The notes beneath the pieces were generated by a model. The model did no database searches. It saw nothing but the letters and a program-made list of their open reading frames with translations, and was not told the DNA's origin. Of a stretch of DNA of 64,000 bases, positions 1 through 9,155 are shown in pieces. The stretch is from positions 62,001-126,000 of the forward strand of contig JAHLAX010000070.1 in the NCBI GenBank assembly GCA_020625875.1, in the 5' to 3' direction. The translations under genes and the position numbers were made by a program. The stretch comes from a bacterium (GTDB taxonomy: Bacteria > Bacillota > Clostridia > Oscillospirales > Acutalibacteraceae). Position 1 is the first letter of the stretch. The number at the start of each line of letters is the position of its first letter.

Positions 1-73
1 TAAGCTCGTATGTATAGCGGTACTTGATGTCCGCGCTGAAAACTATATCCGCGATTTTATAGTTAAAAATCAT
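1..73 (-). CDS. Partial CDS (N-terminus only), unknown
   Basis: Only the first 24 codons lie in the window and the gene runs off the left edge. Its ATG (73-71) overlaps the TAA stop of the dockerin gene as TAATG, which normally means translational coupling, so the two genes are probably one operon. The visible start, MIFNYKIADIVFSADI, resembles to my eye the opening of HPr-kinase-like proteins found in peptide-modification clusters. That is a weak impression from 24 residues and not a function call. Confidence 0.45.
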   Translation of the reverse strand, partial: MIFNYKIADIVFSADIKYRYTYEL

Positions 74-528
74 TATGGTCTGATAATTTCCGCGTAATAT
101 CCGTCAGTTGTAACAGGAATCTTTTTGTATACACCTGATAAATATATCTGAATGGTTGTCGCGTCTCTGAGAGTCTTCTGAGCGTCGAGATATGTATCGC
201 CGTTCTTTTCAAACGCTGCTGTGCGCTCTATCTTTTCTACGAGCGTAAGCTGATAGATGGTTACATCATTAATATTTACCTTTCCGTTGCCGTCAACATC
301 GCCCGCAAGGTATGTAACCTCTTCTCCGCCATTTGTTTCGGGATCAGTCTCATCTCCTACGGGAGAGGAACCTACGTTGTCAATATAATCATCAACCGAC
401 TCTATTTCTTTGTCTATAACTTTGGGCTCGCCGCCTGCTTCTTCAGAGGCATAAACCGTAACAGCCGAGAAGCAAACCAATGCCGCAATCAAAAGCGCTA
501 TAGCTGATAACATAAATCTTCTATTCAT
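73..528 (-). CDS. Small secreted dockerin-domain protein
   Basis: A 151-residue exported protein. The ATG at 528 is preferred over an upstream in-frame ATG because AGAAAGG lies 11 nt before it and the signal peptide (MNRRF then a hydrophobic run to about residue 27) starts there. An acidic linker covers residues 30-72. A type I dockerin follows: a first calcium-loop repeat at about 76-94 (DVDGNGKVNINDV) and a more degenerate second repeat at about 106-132. Dockerins bind cohesins on scaffoldins. There is no catalytic domain, so this would be a stand-alone cohesin ligand. It is followed, with overlapping stop and start codons, by the left-edge partial gene. Confidence 0.85.
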   Translation of the reverse strand: MNRRFMLSAIALLIAALVCFSAVTVYASEEAGGEPKVIDKEIESVDDYIDNVGSSPVGDETDPETNGGEEVTYLAGDVDGNGKVNINDVTIYQLTLVEKIERTAAFEKNGDTYLDAQKTLRDATTIQIYLSGVYKKIPVTTDGYYAEIIRP

Positions 529-600
529 AATTACCAAAACCTTTCTGTCCGCGTTCTTACTTTTATGCCTCACCGCGGACTGATAAAGCATCAAATCAGA

Positions 601-1212
601 TTATTCTAAATCAGAGAAATCTATTTCAACATTATCCTTCGGGATACCTGAACTGTTGCTTCCCGAAGAACTTGAGCTCGATGATTTGCTCGAAGTGGAG
701 CTTGACTTTGAACTTGTTTTTGAGCTTGTTTTCGAACTTGTCTTTGAGCTTGAGGACGAAGTCTTGCTGCTTTTGTTCGCTGGCTTCACAACGCTGCTTG
801 TCTGCGTTGTTTTTGAGCTGGATTTTGATGATGAGGATTTTGCGGAAGAAGTCTTTTTCTTTTCGCCGTTGTCGGAGCTTGTGTTTGAGCTCTTAGCTGT
901 TGAAGCCGCCTTGCCTACCGACGGATGCTCCGCTACATACTTTTCAACATCAACACTGTTGCCGTCCTTATCTGTAACAGAAACAACGTCACCGTTCTTG
1001 TCTTTGGTAATAACGTTCTTGTCAGCGTCCTTCTCGACACTTGAGCCGTCAGCCTTGGTCTCAACAACCTTAGTTGTCTCTGAAACAGACGTTGTACTCT
1101 TTGTCGCAGTCGAAGAACTGCCCTTAGTTGAACTGTCTTCGCCGCAGGCTGCCATAAATGACGCCAAAATCAAGCACGCGCATAAAACAGCGATAATTCT
1201 TTTGATATTCAT
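601..1212 (-). CDS. Ser/Thr/Lys-rich lipoprotein, unknown function
   Basis: A 203-residue predicted lipoprotein. The signal peptide ends in a lipobox (LASFMAAC at about residues 16-23), so the mature protein should be anchored through a diacylglyceryl cysteine. The middle (about 45-95) is charged and contains KDKNGD and TDKDGN turns. About residues 105-185 are a low-complexity Ser/Lys/Thr tract (SSKTSSKTSSK type), probably a wall-spanning stalk. A short acidic tail ends the protein. I chose the ATG at 1212, with AAAGGTGA just upstream, over the GTG nine bases earlier. The dockerin gene follows after 72 bp on the same strand. No recognised enzymatic domain. Confidence 0.75.
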   Translation of the reverse strand: MNIKRIIAVLCACLILASFMAACGEDSSTKGSSSTATKSTTSVSETTKVVETKADGSSVEKDADKNVITKDKNGDVVSVTDKDGNSVDVEKYVAEHPSVGKAASTAKSSNTSSDNGEKKKTSSAKSSSSKSSSKTTQTSSVVKPANKSSKTSSSSSKTSSKTSSKTSSKSSSTSSKSSSSSSSGSNSSGIPKDNVEIDFSDLE

Positions 1213-1426
1213 AACAATCACCTTTTATAATAATATTTTTCCACATATAATAATACAATAAATCACACAAAAACGCAATACCTAATTCGTTGGTAATTAT
1301 GAACAAAATAACAGTTTGTACATAGTATAAAACAGAGAGGACAAACTCTCATTTATAGAATTACCTCCTGACACAAAACAATCAGCGTCTTTCGCTTCGG
1401 GTTACTTCTGTTAACCCAGAAAGGCG

Positions 1427-1456
1427 TTGACTTTTTTATATACTTGGGTATATAAT
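1427..1456 (+). promoter_or_regulatory. Sigma-A promoter for murT-gatD
   Basis: TTGACT (1427-1432), an 18-bp spacer and TATAAT (1451-1456), about 30 bp ahead of the murT ATG. Confidence 0.7.
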
Positions 1457-1485
1457 TTGAGTTAGAAAAAACAGGAGTACAATAT

Positions 1486-2721
1486 ATGTTAAGATTCAGT
1501 ATTTTTATCGGAAAACTAATTCAAAAACTCACCCGACTGCGCGGAGGCGGCTCCGCTCTGCCAGGGCTTGTAGTTGAGCGCATCAACCCGCGTTTTGTTA
1601 AAAAAGTTCTTTCAAAGCTGCCATACGGCGTTGCAGCCGTTTCAGGCACAAACGGAAAAACAACGACCACCAAAATTGTGGCGGAGCTGCTCGAAAAGCA
1701 AGGACTGAGAGTTTTTACAAACAACACGGGCAGCAACTTTGTGCGCGGAGTTATCTCGTCGATACTTGATAATATAACAATCAGCGGAAAGTTTGAGTAC
1801 GACATCGCTGTTCTGGAGCTCGATGAAGCTCACGCCGTTAAATTCTGTGAGGCCGCTCCGATTGACTACGCTCTGCTTTTAAATGTTCAGCGCGACCAGC
1901 TTGACCGCTTCGGCGAAATTGACCACACCGCCGTATTGCTCCAGAAGGTGGCGACAGCCGCCAAGCAGGAGGTAGTGCTCAACCGCGAGGATCCGCGCGT
2001 ATCCATAATCAAGGCTGAGCATCCCGTATACTTCGGCTTATCTGAGGAACAGCTCGAGAGATTCCCATCTGACGATGACCTTATAGAAAAATCAGAAATT
2101 AAAATCTCGGACAAGCCCGCGAGAGTTATCCTCGACAAATTAAGCGACAACCACGCTGAATATATCATCGACAACCAAAGCTACGCCACAGAGTTAACCC
2201 TGAAGGGCATATACAACGCCTTCAACGCCGCGGGCGCTCTGGCACTGTGCGCTTCTATTCTTAAAGACAAGCTTGACGCAAGCTCGCTTGTAACAGGACT
2301 TTCGAGTGTTGAGTCGGCTTTCGGACGAGGCGAGGTTCTTGAAATCAACGGAGCGGAGGTTGAGATTCTCCTCGTTAAGAATCCGTCCGCGTTCCAGCTG
2401 AGCATAGCCTCATTCGCCGATGACAAGCACGACTTTATGATAGTTATCAACGACAACTACGCCGACGGCCGCGATGTATCGTGGCTGTGGAACGTTGATT
2501 TCACTCCCCTGCCCTATGTCAATATGGTCAGCGGAGTGAGAGCCTACGATATGGCGCTGAAGCTTAAGTACGAAGAAATCAGAGTCGACGAGATTGAAGA
2601 AAACCTCGAGGCTGCGATTGATAAATTCACCAAGAACTCCACTAAGCCCAAACGCATTTTCACAACCTACACGGCTATGCTGGCGATTCGTAAAATAATA
2701 TCGGGAAAGAGTATTCTATGA
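1486..2721 (+). CDS. murT: Lipid II isoglutaminyl synthase, Mur-ligase-like subunit MurT
   Basis: With GatD this forms the amidotransferase that converts D-glutamate of lipid II to D-isoglutamine, acting at the inner face of the membrane. The 411-residue protein has the Mur ligase ATP site (SGTNGKTTTTK, about residue 55) and the C-terminal MurT block (NPSAFQ about 305, NDNYADGRDVSWLW about 325) typical of this subunit. The start has AGGAG about 8 nt upstream. Its stop overlaps the gatD start by four bases (ATGA). Oddity: the staphylococcal and pneumococcal enzymes carry a four-cysteine zinc ribbon in the middle domain, and the corresponding stretch here (about 165-230) has no cysteines. Confidence 0.93.
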   Translation: MLRFSIFIGKLIQKLTRLRGGGSALPGLVVERINPRFVKKVLSKLPYGVAAVSGTNGKTTTTKIVAELLEKQGLRVFTNNTGSNFVRGVISSILDNITISGKFEYDIAVLELDEAHAVKFCEAAPIDYALLLNVQRDQLDRFGEIDHTAVLLQKVATAAKQEVVLNREDPRVSIIKAEHPVYFGLSEEQLERFPSDDDLIEKSEIKISDKPARVILDKLSDNHAEYIIDNQSYATELTLKGIYNAFNAAGALALCASILKDKLDASSLVTGLSSVESAFGRGEVLEINGAEVEILLVKNPSAFQLSIASFADDKHDFMIVINDNYADGRDVSWLWNVDFTPLPYVNMVSGVRAYDMALKLKYEEIRVDEIEENLEAAIDKFTKNSTKPKRIFTTYTAMLAIRKIISGKSIL

Positions 2722-3434
2722 CAATAAAAATTCTTCATTTGTATCCTAAAAATATGAACCTCTACGGCGACCACGGCAACGTTCTGGCAATCAGACGCCG
2801 TCTTGAGTGGCGCGGAATTGACGTTGAGGTTATTCACCACGATCCGGGCGACGAGCTGCCCGAGGATATTGACATCATCTTCGGCGGCGGCGGTCAGGAT
2901 TCGGGACAGACAGTTGTCGAGGACGACCTGCGTATTATTACGCCAAAGCTCAAGGAATTAATCGAAAACGGCACGCCCGCGCTAGTGATCTGCGGTCTTT
3001 ATCAGCTTTTCGGCAATTATTTTGAGACTGTTGAGGGACAAAAGCTCGAGGGCACCCATATTCTCGACATAAACACAATCGGCGGTCCCGTGCGATTAAT
3101 CGGCAACGTGCTTATCGACACCACCGAGTTTGGTCAGGTTGTCGGCTATGAGAACCATTCGGGGCTTACTTATCTCGGCGACGGCGTAAAGCCGCTCGGC
3201 ACAGTTATCACAGGCGACGGCAACAACGGCAAGGACAAAACCGAGGGCGTTCGTTACAAGAACTGCATCGGCACATATCTGCACGGTCCTATTCTGCCGA
3301 AGAACCCGAAGGTCACAGACTTTTTAATCAGCAAGGCTATCGAAAACAAAACAGGCGAAGCGCCTCAGCTCAAAGAGCTCGATGACACTATTGAGCTGAG
3401 AGCTCACAACGTATCATCCAAGCGCCCAAGATAA
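2718..3434 (+). CDS. gatD: Lipid II isoglutaminyl synthase, glutaminase subunit GatD
   Basis: Class I glutamine amidotransferase subunit that supplies ammonia to MurT. The 238-residue length is normal for the family. The nucleophile elbow is ICGLYQLFG with Cys92. The catalytic His189 lies in GTYLHGPILPKNP, and Arg126 (GGPVR) sits where the substrate-binding Arg is found in characterised GatD. The start codon overlaps the murT stop (ATGA), the usual arrangement for two subunits made in equal amounts. An intrinsic terminator follows 9 bp after the stop. Confidence 0.94.
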   Translation: MTIKILHLYPKNMNLYGDHGNVLAIRRRLEWRGIDVEVIHHDPGDELPEDIDIIFGGGGQDSGQTVVEDDLRIITPKLKELIENGTPALVICGLYQLFGNYFETVEGQKLEGTHILDINTIGGPVRLIGNVLIDTTEFGQVVGYENHSGLTYLGDGVKPLGTVITGDGNNGKDKTEGVRYKNCIGTYLHGPILPKNPKVTDFLISKAIENKTGEAPQLKELDDTIELRAHNVSSKRPR

Positions 3435-3442
3435 AACATTCG

Positions 3443-3475
3443 AAGGAGTCCGAAAGGGCTCCTTTTGTTATTTTG
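3443..3475 (+). terminator. Intrinsic terminator after murT-gatD
   Basis: AAGGAGTCC (3443-3451), GAAA loop, GGGCTCCTT (3456-3464) with one G-T wobble, running into TTTGTTATTTT. Confidence 0.85.
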
Positions 3476-3499
3476 CACAATTTTGTTCACAGATTTTTG

Positions 3500-3530
3500 T
3501 TGAGCATTTTTAAAGTATAAGTGATATAAT
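3500..3530 (+). promoter_or_regulatory. Promoter of the large secreted protein
   Basis: Extended -10 TGATATAAT (3522-3530) with a weak -35 TTGAGC (3500-3505, 19-bp spacer). A TTTTGCACAA element lies just upstream at about 3473-3482. It resembles motifs in the malE-murE intergenic region. Confidence 0.55.
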
Positions 3531-3567
3531 AGAAGAGAACAAAAACTTGAAAAAGGAGGATTTTCTT

Positions 3568-6500
3568 ATGGTATCAAGTTTTAAAAAATCAATCAGCATA
3601 GTTCTGGCTCTGCTGATAGCGGCGAGCTTAATCGTCGGCGTACCTGTATCGGCGGGCGCCGTGAGCTCGGGCAACATAATCTACTTTGAAAAGCCCGAAA
3701 GCTGGGGCGACAACATTTATATCTATTATTGGGAAGGTTCCCCCAAGCCCTCGGGACTTCAGGACTACAAAATGGAGAACATCGGCGGCAACATCTACAG
3801 CTATACCGCCAAAGCCAGCTTCAACGAGTTTCTGTTTAACGACGGCACTCACCAGACAGTCAACGTTAGTCTGCCCTCATCGGGCAAGATGTGCCGTGTA
3901 TTGTCAACAGGTCACAACAACGACTGGGGCAACTTCTGCAACGACGCGGAGTGGGTTGACTACGAACAGCCGTCTGTCGGCTTATCTGTATCCGCTTCCC
4001 CGAAAAACTGTGACTTTGTAGGCAGTATCGAGGTTACACTGAGCGTTAAAGAAGCTCAAAGCGGCACCTATAAAATCGACAATGGCTCTCCTGTTGAGTA
4101 TACAGACGGCACCAAGATTACTCTCGGCGCTGACGCTCAGGTGGGCGATGTTATAAAACTCGATTTAGCGGCTTCCGCTGGCAGCGAAAGCGTGAACGCA
4201 AGCTACACCTACACCAAGGTTTCTACCCCCTCCGCTTCGTCACTCGCGTATTTTGACAACTCCGTTTACAATTGGGAGGATGTTTACATTTACGCTTACG
4301 GCACAAAGGAGCTCGCCGAGTGGCCCGGCGTAAAAATGCAGCAGGGCGACGACGGACTTTATTATTACGCATTTACATCAGCGTATAAAAACGAAAACAT
4401 CATTTTTAATAACGGCAAAGAAAAGGACGCGGGCAAGGAGCAGTATCCCGCTAACAGCGGTCTACCGCTCAACTCGGGCGAATGCAAGCTTCTCACCTCA
4501 GAAAAAGAGTGGGTTGGCTACGGCACACCTGACTCAAAACCCGCGGGCTTCGCATACACAGCGAGCGGAACAGCGTTCTCGAGCGACAGCATCAATGTCA
4601 AAATCGGTCTTAAAAACGCTGTCAAGGGTACATATAGAATCGACGACGGCTCTGAATTTGAATATACCGGCACCACTACCGTCACTGTAGGTCAGGGCAA
4701 AATCGGCAACTCAACAGTTAAACTGACCTTGACAGCCACAAACGACAAGGGCGTAAAAACCTCAACCGACTACACCTACAAAAAGACTTTCACTCCCTCA
4801 AAAACCACATTCTCTTCACCATCTGACGGTCACACAAGTGAAGCTATCGGCGGTCACTACGGCACAAACCCGAATATGCAGCTCGGCAAAAGCAAGACAA
4901 TCACCGTTGACGGCAATCCCTCCGACTGGGACAGCTCGATGATTATCGCTCAAGGCGTCGCGAACGACGACCCCCGCGTGTATATGCCGTCCTCAATGCA
5001 CGAGCAGCCGTGGGACGACTATGCTCTCTACGCGGCTTGGGACGATGACAACCTCTATTTTATGTGGGAGATGGCAAACACAACCTACGTTGTATCGCCC
5101 AGCGACAACTTCGCCGCCTCTCAGGAAGCCCGCCCGTGGAGAAACTCAATCCCGATGTATCTCGCCCTCAGCATTAACCCCGATATTCACGCTGACGGCA
5201 AGGCTTGGGGCACCGACAAAACAGGCAATCCCTATACAAATCCCTTTGTATGGGGTTGTGACGGCGGCACGGCAAAGGACGGCGGTGTAGGATTTAAGAC
5301 GAATGTCGACACGCTTATCGCCTTTGATACAAACAACTCAAACGGCGGCTCGTCAATCTTCAAAGCTGACCACTATGACGAGGCTACCGACAACTATCTG
5401 TTTAATTACGACACAAGAATTCCGATTGGCGTAACATCTTATGAGCTGCAGGATAATCAGAACGGCTTTAAAATCGCCAAAGATTACGGCACTCTCTCCA
5501 CCTCGCTCTACGGTGTAGGCGGAGCCAAGGGCTCACATACAATCGGCGACAGCCTTGACGAGAACTCCAACTGGGTTGATTTCTTCGACCTCGGCTACAA
5601 GCAGAGCCACGGCTTTATTTATGAGGTTTCGATTCCGCTTGAAAAACTCGGAATTGATAAAAACTATATCGAGACTAACGGCATCGGCGCGATGCAGATT
5701 CTCACATACGGCACATCGGGTATGGACTGTCTGCCCTATGACGCGACAATGCAGGACAACGCGGATGTTGAATACAGCTATGACCCCTCAACCTCTCACG
5801 AGAAAGAGGATATTGACGAAATTACCGTTCCGCTCGCGAGAATCGGCGCGCTCCTCGGCGACACTACAGTCAACGAAGCTCCGTTCGAAGTTAACTTCGG
5901 CGCTGACAAGGCGGGCACTCAGGGCATCGGCACGACTCTCAATCTCAAAGCCGAACCGTACAACGGCAAGGCGGATTACACATATAATTTCACAGTAAAC
6001 GGCACTTCCGTTCAGAATTCATCAGCAGACACATACACCTTTACTCCCTCTGAAAAGGGCGTATATACAATCGGCGTAACCGTCACCGACGGCAATAACA
6101 AAACTGCTACAGCAGAAAAAACAATTACCATCGGCGATGAGGCTCCCGCGGTTACAGATCCTACCAATCCTGCATCATCCGAAACCCAGGCGACCGATCC
6201 GTCAAGCTCCGAGACTTCAAGCGAAAGTCAGCCCGCTTCAAGCGAGAGTCAGCCTGCTTCAAGTGAGAGCCAACCAGCTTCAAGTGAAACTCTACCTACC
6301 GACCCAAGCTCCGGTGAAACCACACCAACCACGCCCGCGCCCTCGCTCAAAGTCACTAGCGCAAGCCTAAAGGCGGGAGCTACAGCGACTATCAAGGTGC
6401 TCAACGCCGGCGGCAAAGCTATGAAGTACAAGAGCTCTAACAGCAAAATCGCTACCGTCACAAGCAAAGGCGTCGTAACCGCGCTTAAAAAGGGTACGGC

Positions 6501-7890
6501 AAAAATCACGGTAACGGTCGGAAAAACCAGCCTTACTTACACAGCAAAGGTAACGACAGATCCAACACTCAAAGTTAACAACAAAGCTTACAAGAAAGCT
6601 TCTGTTTATTCAGTTCAGAGCGGCAATAGCCTGACAGTAAAAATCACAGGCAAGGCTGCCAATGTGAAAAACTCGTATTCCACAACAAACAAAAAGATTG
6701 CCAAGGTTACCTCAGCCGCTACCGCCAAAACGGTCAAGATAAAAGGAACCTGGAAGGGCAACGCGACTGTTACAATCAAGGTCAACGGTGTAGCCTACAA
6801 AATAAAGGTCAAGGTAGTTTATAAAAACTATATGCTCGACAATATGAACGTAGGTGAAGTTCAGCCTGACGGCGGCATTCTCTTTAAAACACAGAGTGAT
6901 ACTCCCTCCACCGCCAGAGCGCTCTGCAAGCTTCTCGAGGGTAACACAAAGCGCAAGATTATCTTACCTAAAAAGAAAATCAACATCGAGCGCGTTATCC
7001 ATATCGGAAACAACAAAACTATCATTGCGACAGGCGCTACTGTGTTCCAGACCAAAAGCAATACACCTGTAATTATTAACGACTGCAAAAAGACAAATTA
7101 CAGTTCGCTCAAAAACCTCAGCATAACAGGCGGCACATGGCAATACAAAAATGTCGCGAAAGCACAAAAAGCTACATCCTCCTTCCGCTTTGCTCACGCT
7201 CAGAACATCAAGCTTAAAAATTGCCGTGTCGACACAAACTATGTCAGCCACGCGGTTGAGCTTATAGCCTGCAAGAACGTTACCATAACCAACTGCAAGC
7301 TCGAGGCTAAGGGCAAGCAGAAGAACGACAAATACGCCGAACCGCTGCAGATTGATATTGCCACAAAGGCGACAGCTCCTACTTTAGGCGGCAAGTTCAC
7401 TAACGGCGCAGTATGCCAGAATATTACCGTCCAGAAATGCACCGTTAAGGGCTCAAGAGGAATCTGCACCAACAAAACCGACACCGAAGGCGGAAAGTGG
7501 CTCTCTAAGCATCATTCGAACATCAAGATTATCGGATGTACCGTCACGGGAATGGCTACCGAGGCGCTCTGTCTGCACAACGCCAAGGGCGTGACAGTCA
7601 AGAACAACAAGGTCTACTCCAAGGGCAGCGACAGCGCGTATAACAACGGCTGCTTCTTCGCGAGCTTCGGCAACGATTCTTCAACAGCCAAATACAAAAA
7701 TGAGTTTTCGGGTAACACAATAAAGGGCGGCATACGCGCGCTTTATATCCAGACATACAGCAAAAACAAGCACGGAGCTACAACGATTAAAAACAACAAG
7801 CTCTACGCTAAGAGCGGCGCGGCGAACGCGCTGAGCGTATCGAACTGTAAGAAAGTAACTTCGAAAAATAACAAAACTTACAAATGGTAA
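3568..7890 (+). CDS. Secreted multidomain starch-binding-like / beta-helix protein
   Basis: A 1440-residue exported protein. The ATG at 3568 follows AAGGAGGA by 7 nt, so an upstream in-frame TTG at 3547 is rejected. Order seen: signal peptide (1-35). CBM26-like module 1 (about 35-130, aromatic-rich, ending FLFNDG). Ig-like strand region. CBM26-like module 2 (about 228-320, AEWPGVKM and NIIFNNG). A second Ig-like region. A DOMON/CBM9-like domain (about 450-740, VDGNPSDWD and YAAWDDDNLYFMWEM). A PKD-like domain (about 770-850). A Ser/Gln/Pro repeat linker (SSESQPAS). Two BIG2-like domains (about 935-1100) and a right-handed beta-helix (about 1110-1440). I infer a cell-surface starch or polysaccharide binder. 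No catalytic residues could be assigned. The helix resembles that of 40593-42965. Confidence 0.85.
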   Translation: MVSSFKKSISIVLALLIAASLIVGVPVSAGAVSSGNIIYFEKPESWGDNIYIYYWEGSPKPSGLQDYKMENIGGNIYSYTAKASFNEFLFNDGTHQTVNVSLPSSGKMCRVLSTGHNNDWGNFCNDAEWVDYEQPSVGLSVSASPKNCDFVGSIEVTLSVKEAQSGTYKIDNGSPVEYTDGTKITLGADAQVGDVIKLDLAASAGSESVNASYTYTKVSTPSASSLAYFDNSVYNWEDVYIYAYGTKELAEWPGVKMQQGDDGLYYYAFTSAYKNENIIFNNGKEKDAGKEQYPANSGLPLNSGECKLLTSEKEWVGYGTPDSKPAGFAYTASGTAFSSDSINVKIGLKNAVKGTYRIDDGSEFEYTGTTTVTVGQGKIGNSTVKLTLTATNDKGVKTSTDYTYKKTFTPSKTTFSSPSDGHTSEAIGGHYGTNPNMQLGKSKTITVDGNPSDWDSSMIIAQGVANDDPRVYMPSSMHEQPWDDYALYAAWDDDNLYFMWEMANTTYVVSPSDNFAASQEARPWRNSIPMYLALSINPDIHADGKAWGTDKTGNPYTNPFVWGCDGGTAKDGGVGFKTNVDTLIAFDTNNSNGGSSIFKADHYDEATDNYLFNYDTRIPIGVTSYELQDNQNGFKIAKDYGTLSTSLYGVGGAKGSHTIGDSLDENSNWVDFFDLGYKQSHGFIYEVSIPLEKLGIDKNYIETNGIGAMQILTYGTSGMDCLPYDATMQDNADVEYSYDPSTSHEKEDIDEITVPLARIGALLGDTTVNEAPFEVNFGADKAGTQGIGTTLNLKAEPYNGKADYTYNFTVNGTSVQNSSADTYTFTPSEKGVYTIGVTVTDGNNKTATAEKTITIGDEAPAVTDPTNPASSETQATDPSSSETSSESQPASSESQPASSESQPASSETLPTDPSSGETTPTTPAPSLKVTSASLKAGATATIKVLNAGGKAMKYKSSNSKIATVTSKGVVTALKKGTAKITVTVGKTSLTYTAKVTTDPTLKVNNKAYKKASVYSVQSGNSLTVKITGKAANVKNSYSTTNKKIAKVTSAATAKTVKIKGTWKGNATVTIKVNGVAYKIKVKVVYKNYMLDNMNVGEVQPDGGILFKTQSDTPSTARALCKLLEGNTKRKIILPKKKINIERVIHIGNNKTIIATGATVFQTKSNTPVIINDCKKTNYSSLKNLSITGGTWQYKNVAKAQKATSSFRFAHAQNIKLKNCRVDTNYVSHAVELIACKNVTITNCKLEAKGKQKNDKYAEPLQIDIATKATAPTLGGKFTNGAVCQNITVQKCTVKGSRGICTNKTDTEGGKWLSKHHSNIKIIGCTVTGMATEALCLHNAKGVTVKNNKVYSKGSDSAYNNGCFFASFGNDSSTAKYKNEFSGNTIKGGIRALYIQTYSKNKHGATTIKNNKLYAKSGAANALSVSNCKKVTSKNNKTYKW

Positions 7891-7911
7891 AATAAACAAG
7901 ACACAGCTAAA

Positions 7912-7936
7912 GGGCTGCCGCATAACGCGGCAGCCC
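7912..7936. terminator. Hairpin terminator after the starch-binding-like gene
   Basis: GGGCTGCCGC (7912-7921), ATAAC loop, GCGGCAGCCC (7927-7936): a perfect 10-bp stem. The downstream tract is only moderately T-rich on the plus strand. Confidence 0.6.
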
Positions 7937-7990
7937 TTCTCTACTGATACATATAGCGCGGGAGCTCTGCTCCGAAAACGCTTCAGTCAT

Positions 7991-8026
7991 CAAAAAGAAA
8001 CAGACCTCTCGATTTCTCGAAAGGTC
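7991..8026 (-). terminator. Intrinsic terminator of the rplM-rpsI operon
   Basis: On the minus strand: GACCTTTCGA, GAAA loop, TCGAGAGGTC (8026-8003), one wobble pair, then TGTTTCTTTTTG. Confidence 0.85.
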
Positions 8027-8049
8027 CGATAAATAACCGAAGTATCTGA

Positions 8050-8451
8050 TTATCTCTTTGAGAACTGAGGCGCGCGACGGGCTCCTTTGAGACCGTATTT
8101 CTTTCTTTCCTTCATTCTCGGGTCACGAGTGAGGAAGCCTGCCTTCTTAAGGGCGGGACGAAGCGCTTCGCTGTCATACTGGAGAAGAGCGCGGGAGATA
8201 CCGTGACGGATCGCGCCCGCCTGACCTGTAACTCCGCCGCCGTTAACGCGGCATACTACGTCGAACTTCTCGCCTGTTTCGGTGAGCTCGAGAGGCTGAC
8301 GAACGATGAGCTTGAGGGTTTCAAGACCAAAGTAATCGTCGATGTCTCTGTCGTTGATTGTGATTTTACCTGTACCCTGGTAAAGTCTTACTCTTGCTAC
8401 AGAAGATTTTCTTCTGCCTGTACCGTAAAAATAAGGTGCCTTATCGTACAT
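8050..8451 (-). CDS. rpsI: 30S ribosomal protein S9
   Basis: 133 residues with the full S9 signature: [14 protein letters not shown] near the N-terminus, [19 protein letters not shown] in the middle, and the conserved basic tail ending QFSKR, which reaches the P-site tRNA in the ribosome. It lies 17 bp downstream of rplM in the standard L13-S9 pairing and shares its promoter and the terminator at 7991-8026. Confidence 0.98.
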   Translation of the reverse strand: MYDKAPYFYGTGRRKSSVARVRLYQGTGKITINDRDIDDYFGLETLKLIVRQPLELTETGEKFDVVCRVNGGGVTGQAGAIRHGISRALLQYDSEALRPALKKAGFLTRDPRMKERKKYGLKGARRAPQFSKR

Positions 8452-8468
8452 TAGTCTGTTCCTCCTTC

Positions 8469-8897
8469 TTAAGCTTCTACAGCCTCAGGCTTCTGAGCCT
8501 GGTGGTTGTGTTCAGCGCCTTCAAAGAGACGAAGTCTCAAAAGCGCAGATCTGCCGATAGTATTTGAAGGAATCATACCCTTAACGGCGAGCTCCATAGC
8601 CTTTGTGGGGCGGGTAGCCATAAGAGTGTCATAACGTGTTTCCTTTAAGTGGCCGATATAGCCTGTGTGACGATACCATTTCTTCTGGGTAAGCTTGTTA
8701 CCTGTGAGAACAGCATCCTTACAATTGATGATGATTACGTGGTCGCCGCAATCTACGTGAGGTGTGAATGTGGGCTTATGCTTACCTCTGAGGAGCACAG
8801 CAGCCTGAGCGGCTACACGTCCGAGGGGCTTGCCTGCAGCGTCAATCACATACCACTTGCGGTCGATTTCGCCTTTCTTTGCCATATAAGTTGACAT
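8469..8897 (-). CDS. rplM: 50S ribosomal protein L13
   Basis: 142 residues, normal L13 length, with the family motifs [20 protein letters not shown] and [19 protein letters not shown] lies 7 nt before the ATG. It is first in the rplM-rpsI operon, with a near-consensus promoter about 35 bp upstream. The predicted 5' leader is only about 28 nt, too short to hold the long autoregulatory L13 leader known from some Firmicutes. Confidence 0.98.
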   Translation of the reverse strand: MSTYMAKKGEIDRKWYVIDAAGKPLGRVAAQAAVLLRGKHKPTFTPHVDCGDHVIIINCKDAVLTGNKLTQKKWYRHTGYIGHLKETRYDTLMATRPTKAMELAVKGMIPSNTIGRSALLRLRLFEGAEHNHQAQKPEAVEA

Positions 8898-8931
8898 AGC
8901 GTATCCTCCTAAACTTTTTTAATGCTCGATT

Positions 8932-8960
8932 ATTATAACAACCAAAAGGGCAATTGTCAA
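8932..8960 (-). promoter_or_regulatory. Consensus sigma-A promoter for rplM-rpsI
   Basis: TTGACA (8960-8955), exactly 17 bp, TATAAT (8937-8932). Confidence 0.9.
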
Positions 8961-9084
8961 CACTTTTTTCGGTATTTTTTAAAATAGATTTCTGGTTCTT
9001 TTATTTTCGCTTATATTCTCTTTTTTTCTCTTGTATTCTAATATGCGAATTTATAAAAAATTATTCAAAATTTTCGATTATATA

Positions 9085-9113
9085 TAGACTTTTGCGTTAT
9101 TGGTTGATATAAT
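9085..9113 (+). promoter_or_regulatory. Promoter of the ROK kinase gene
   Basis: Extended -10 TGATATAAT (9105-9113) with a weak -35 TAGACT (9085-9090), 17-bp spacer. Confidence 0.6.
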
Positions 9114-9155
9114 TAATTTGTCAATATATATTTAAACACAAGGGGGCAAAACATT

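Noticed and set aside
656-1261. 201-residue plus-strand open frame opposite the lipoprotein gene
   Set aside because: It is the Glu/Leu/Phe-rich antisense of the Ser/Lys repeat region, with no ribosome site. The minus strand has the lipobox.
8898-9000. Possible L13 autoregulatory leader upstream of rplM
   Set aside because: The consensus promoter leaves a leader of about 28 nt, too short for that structure.
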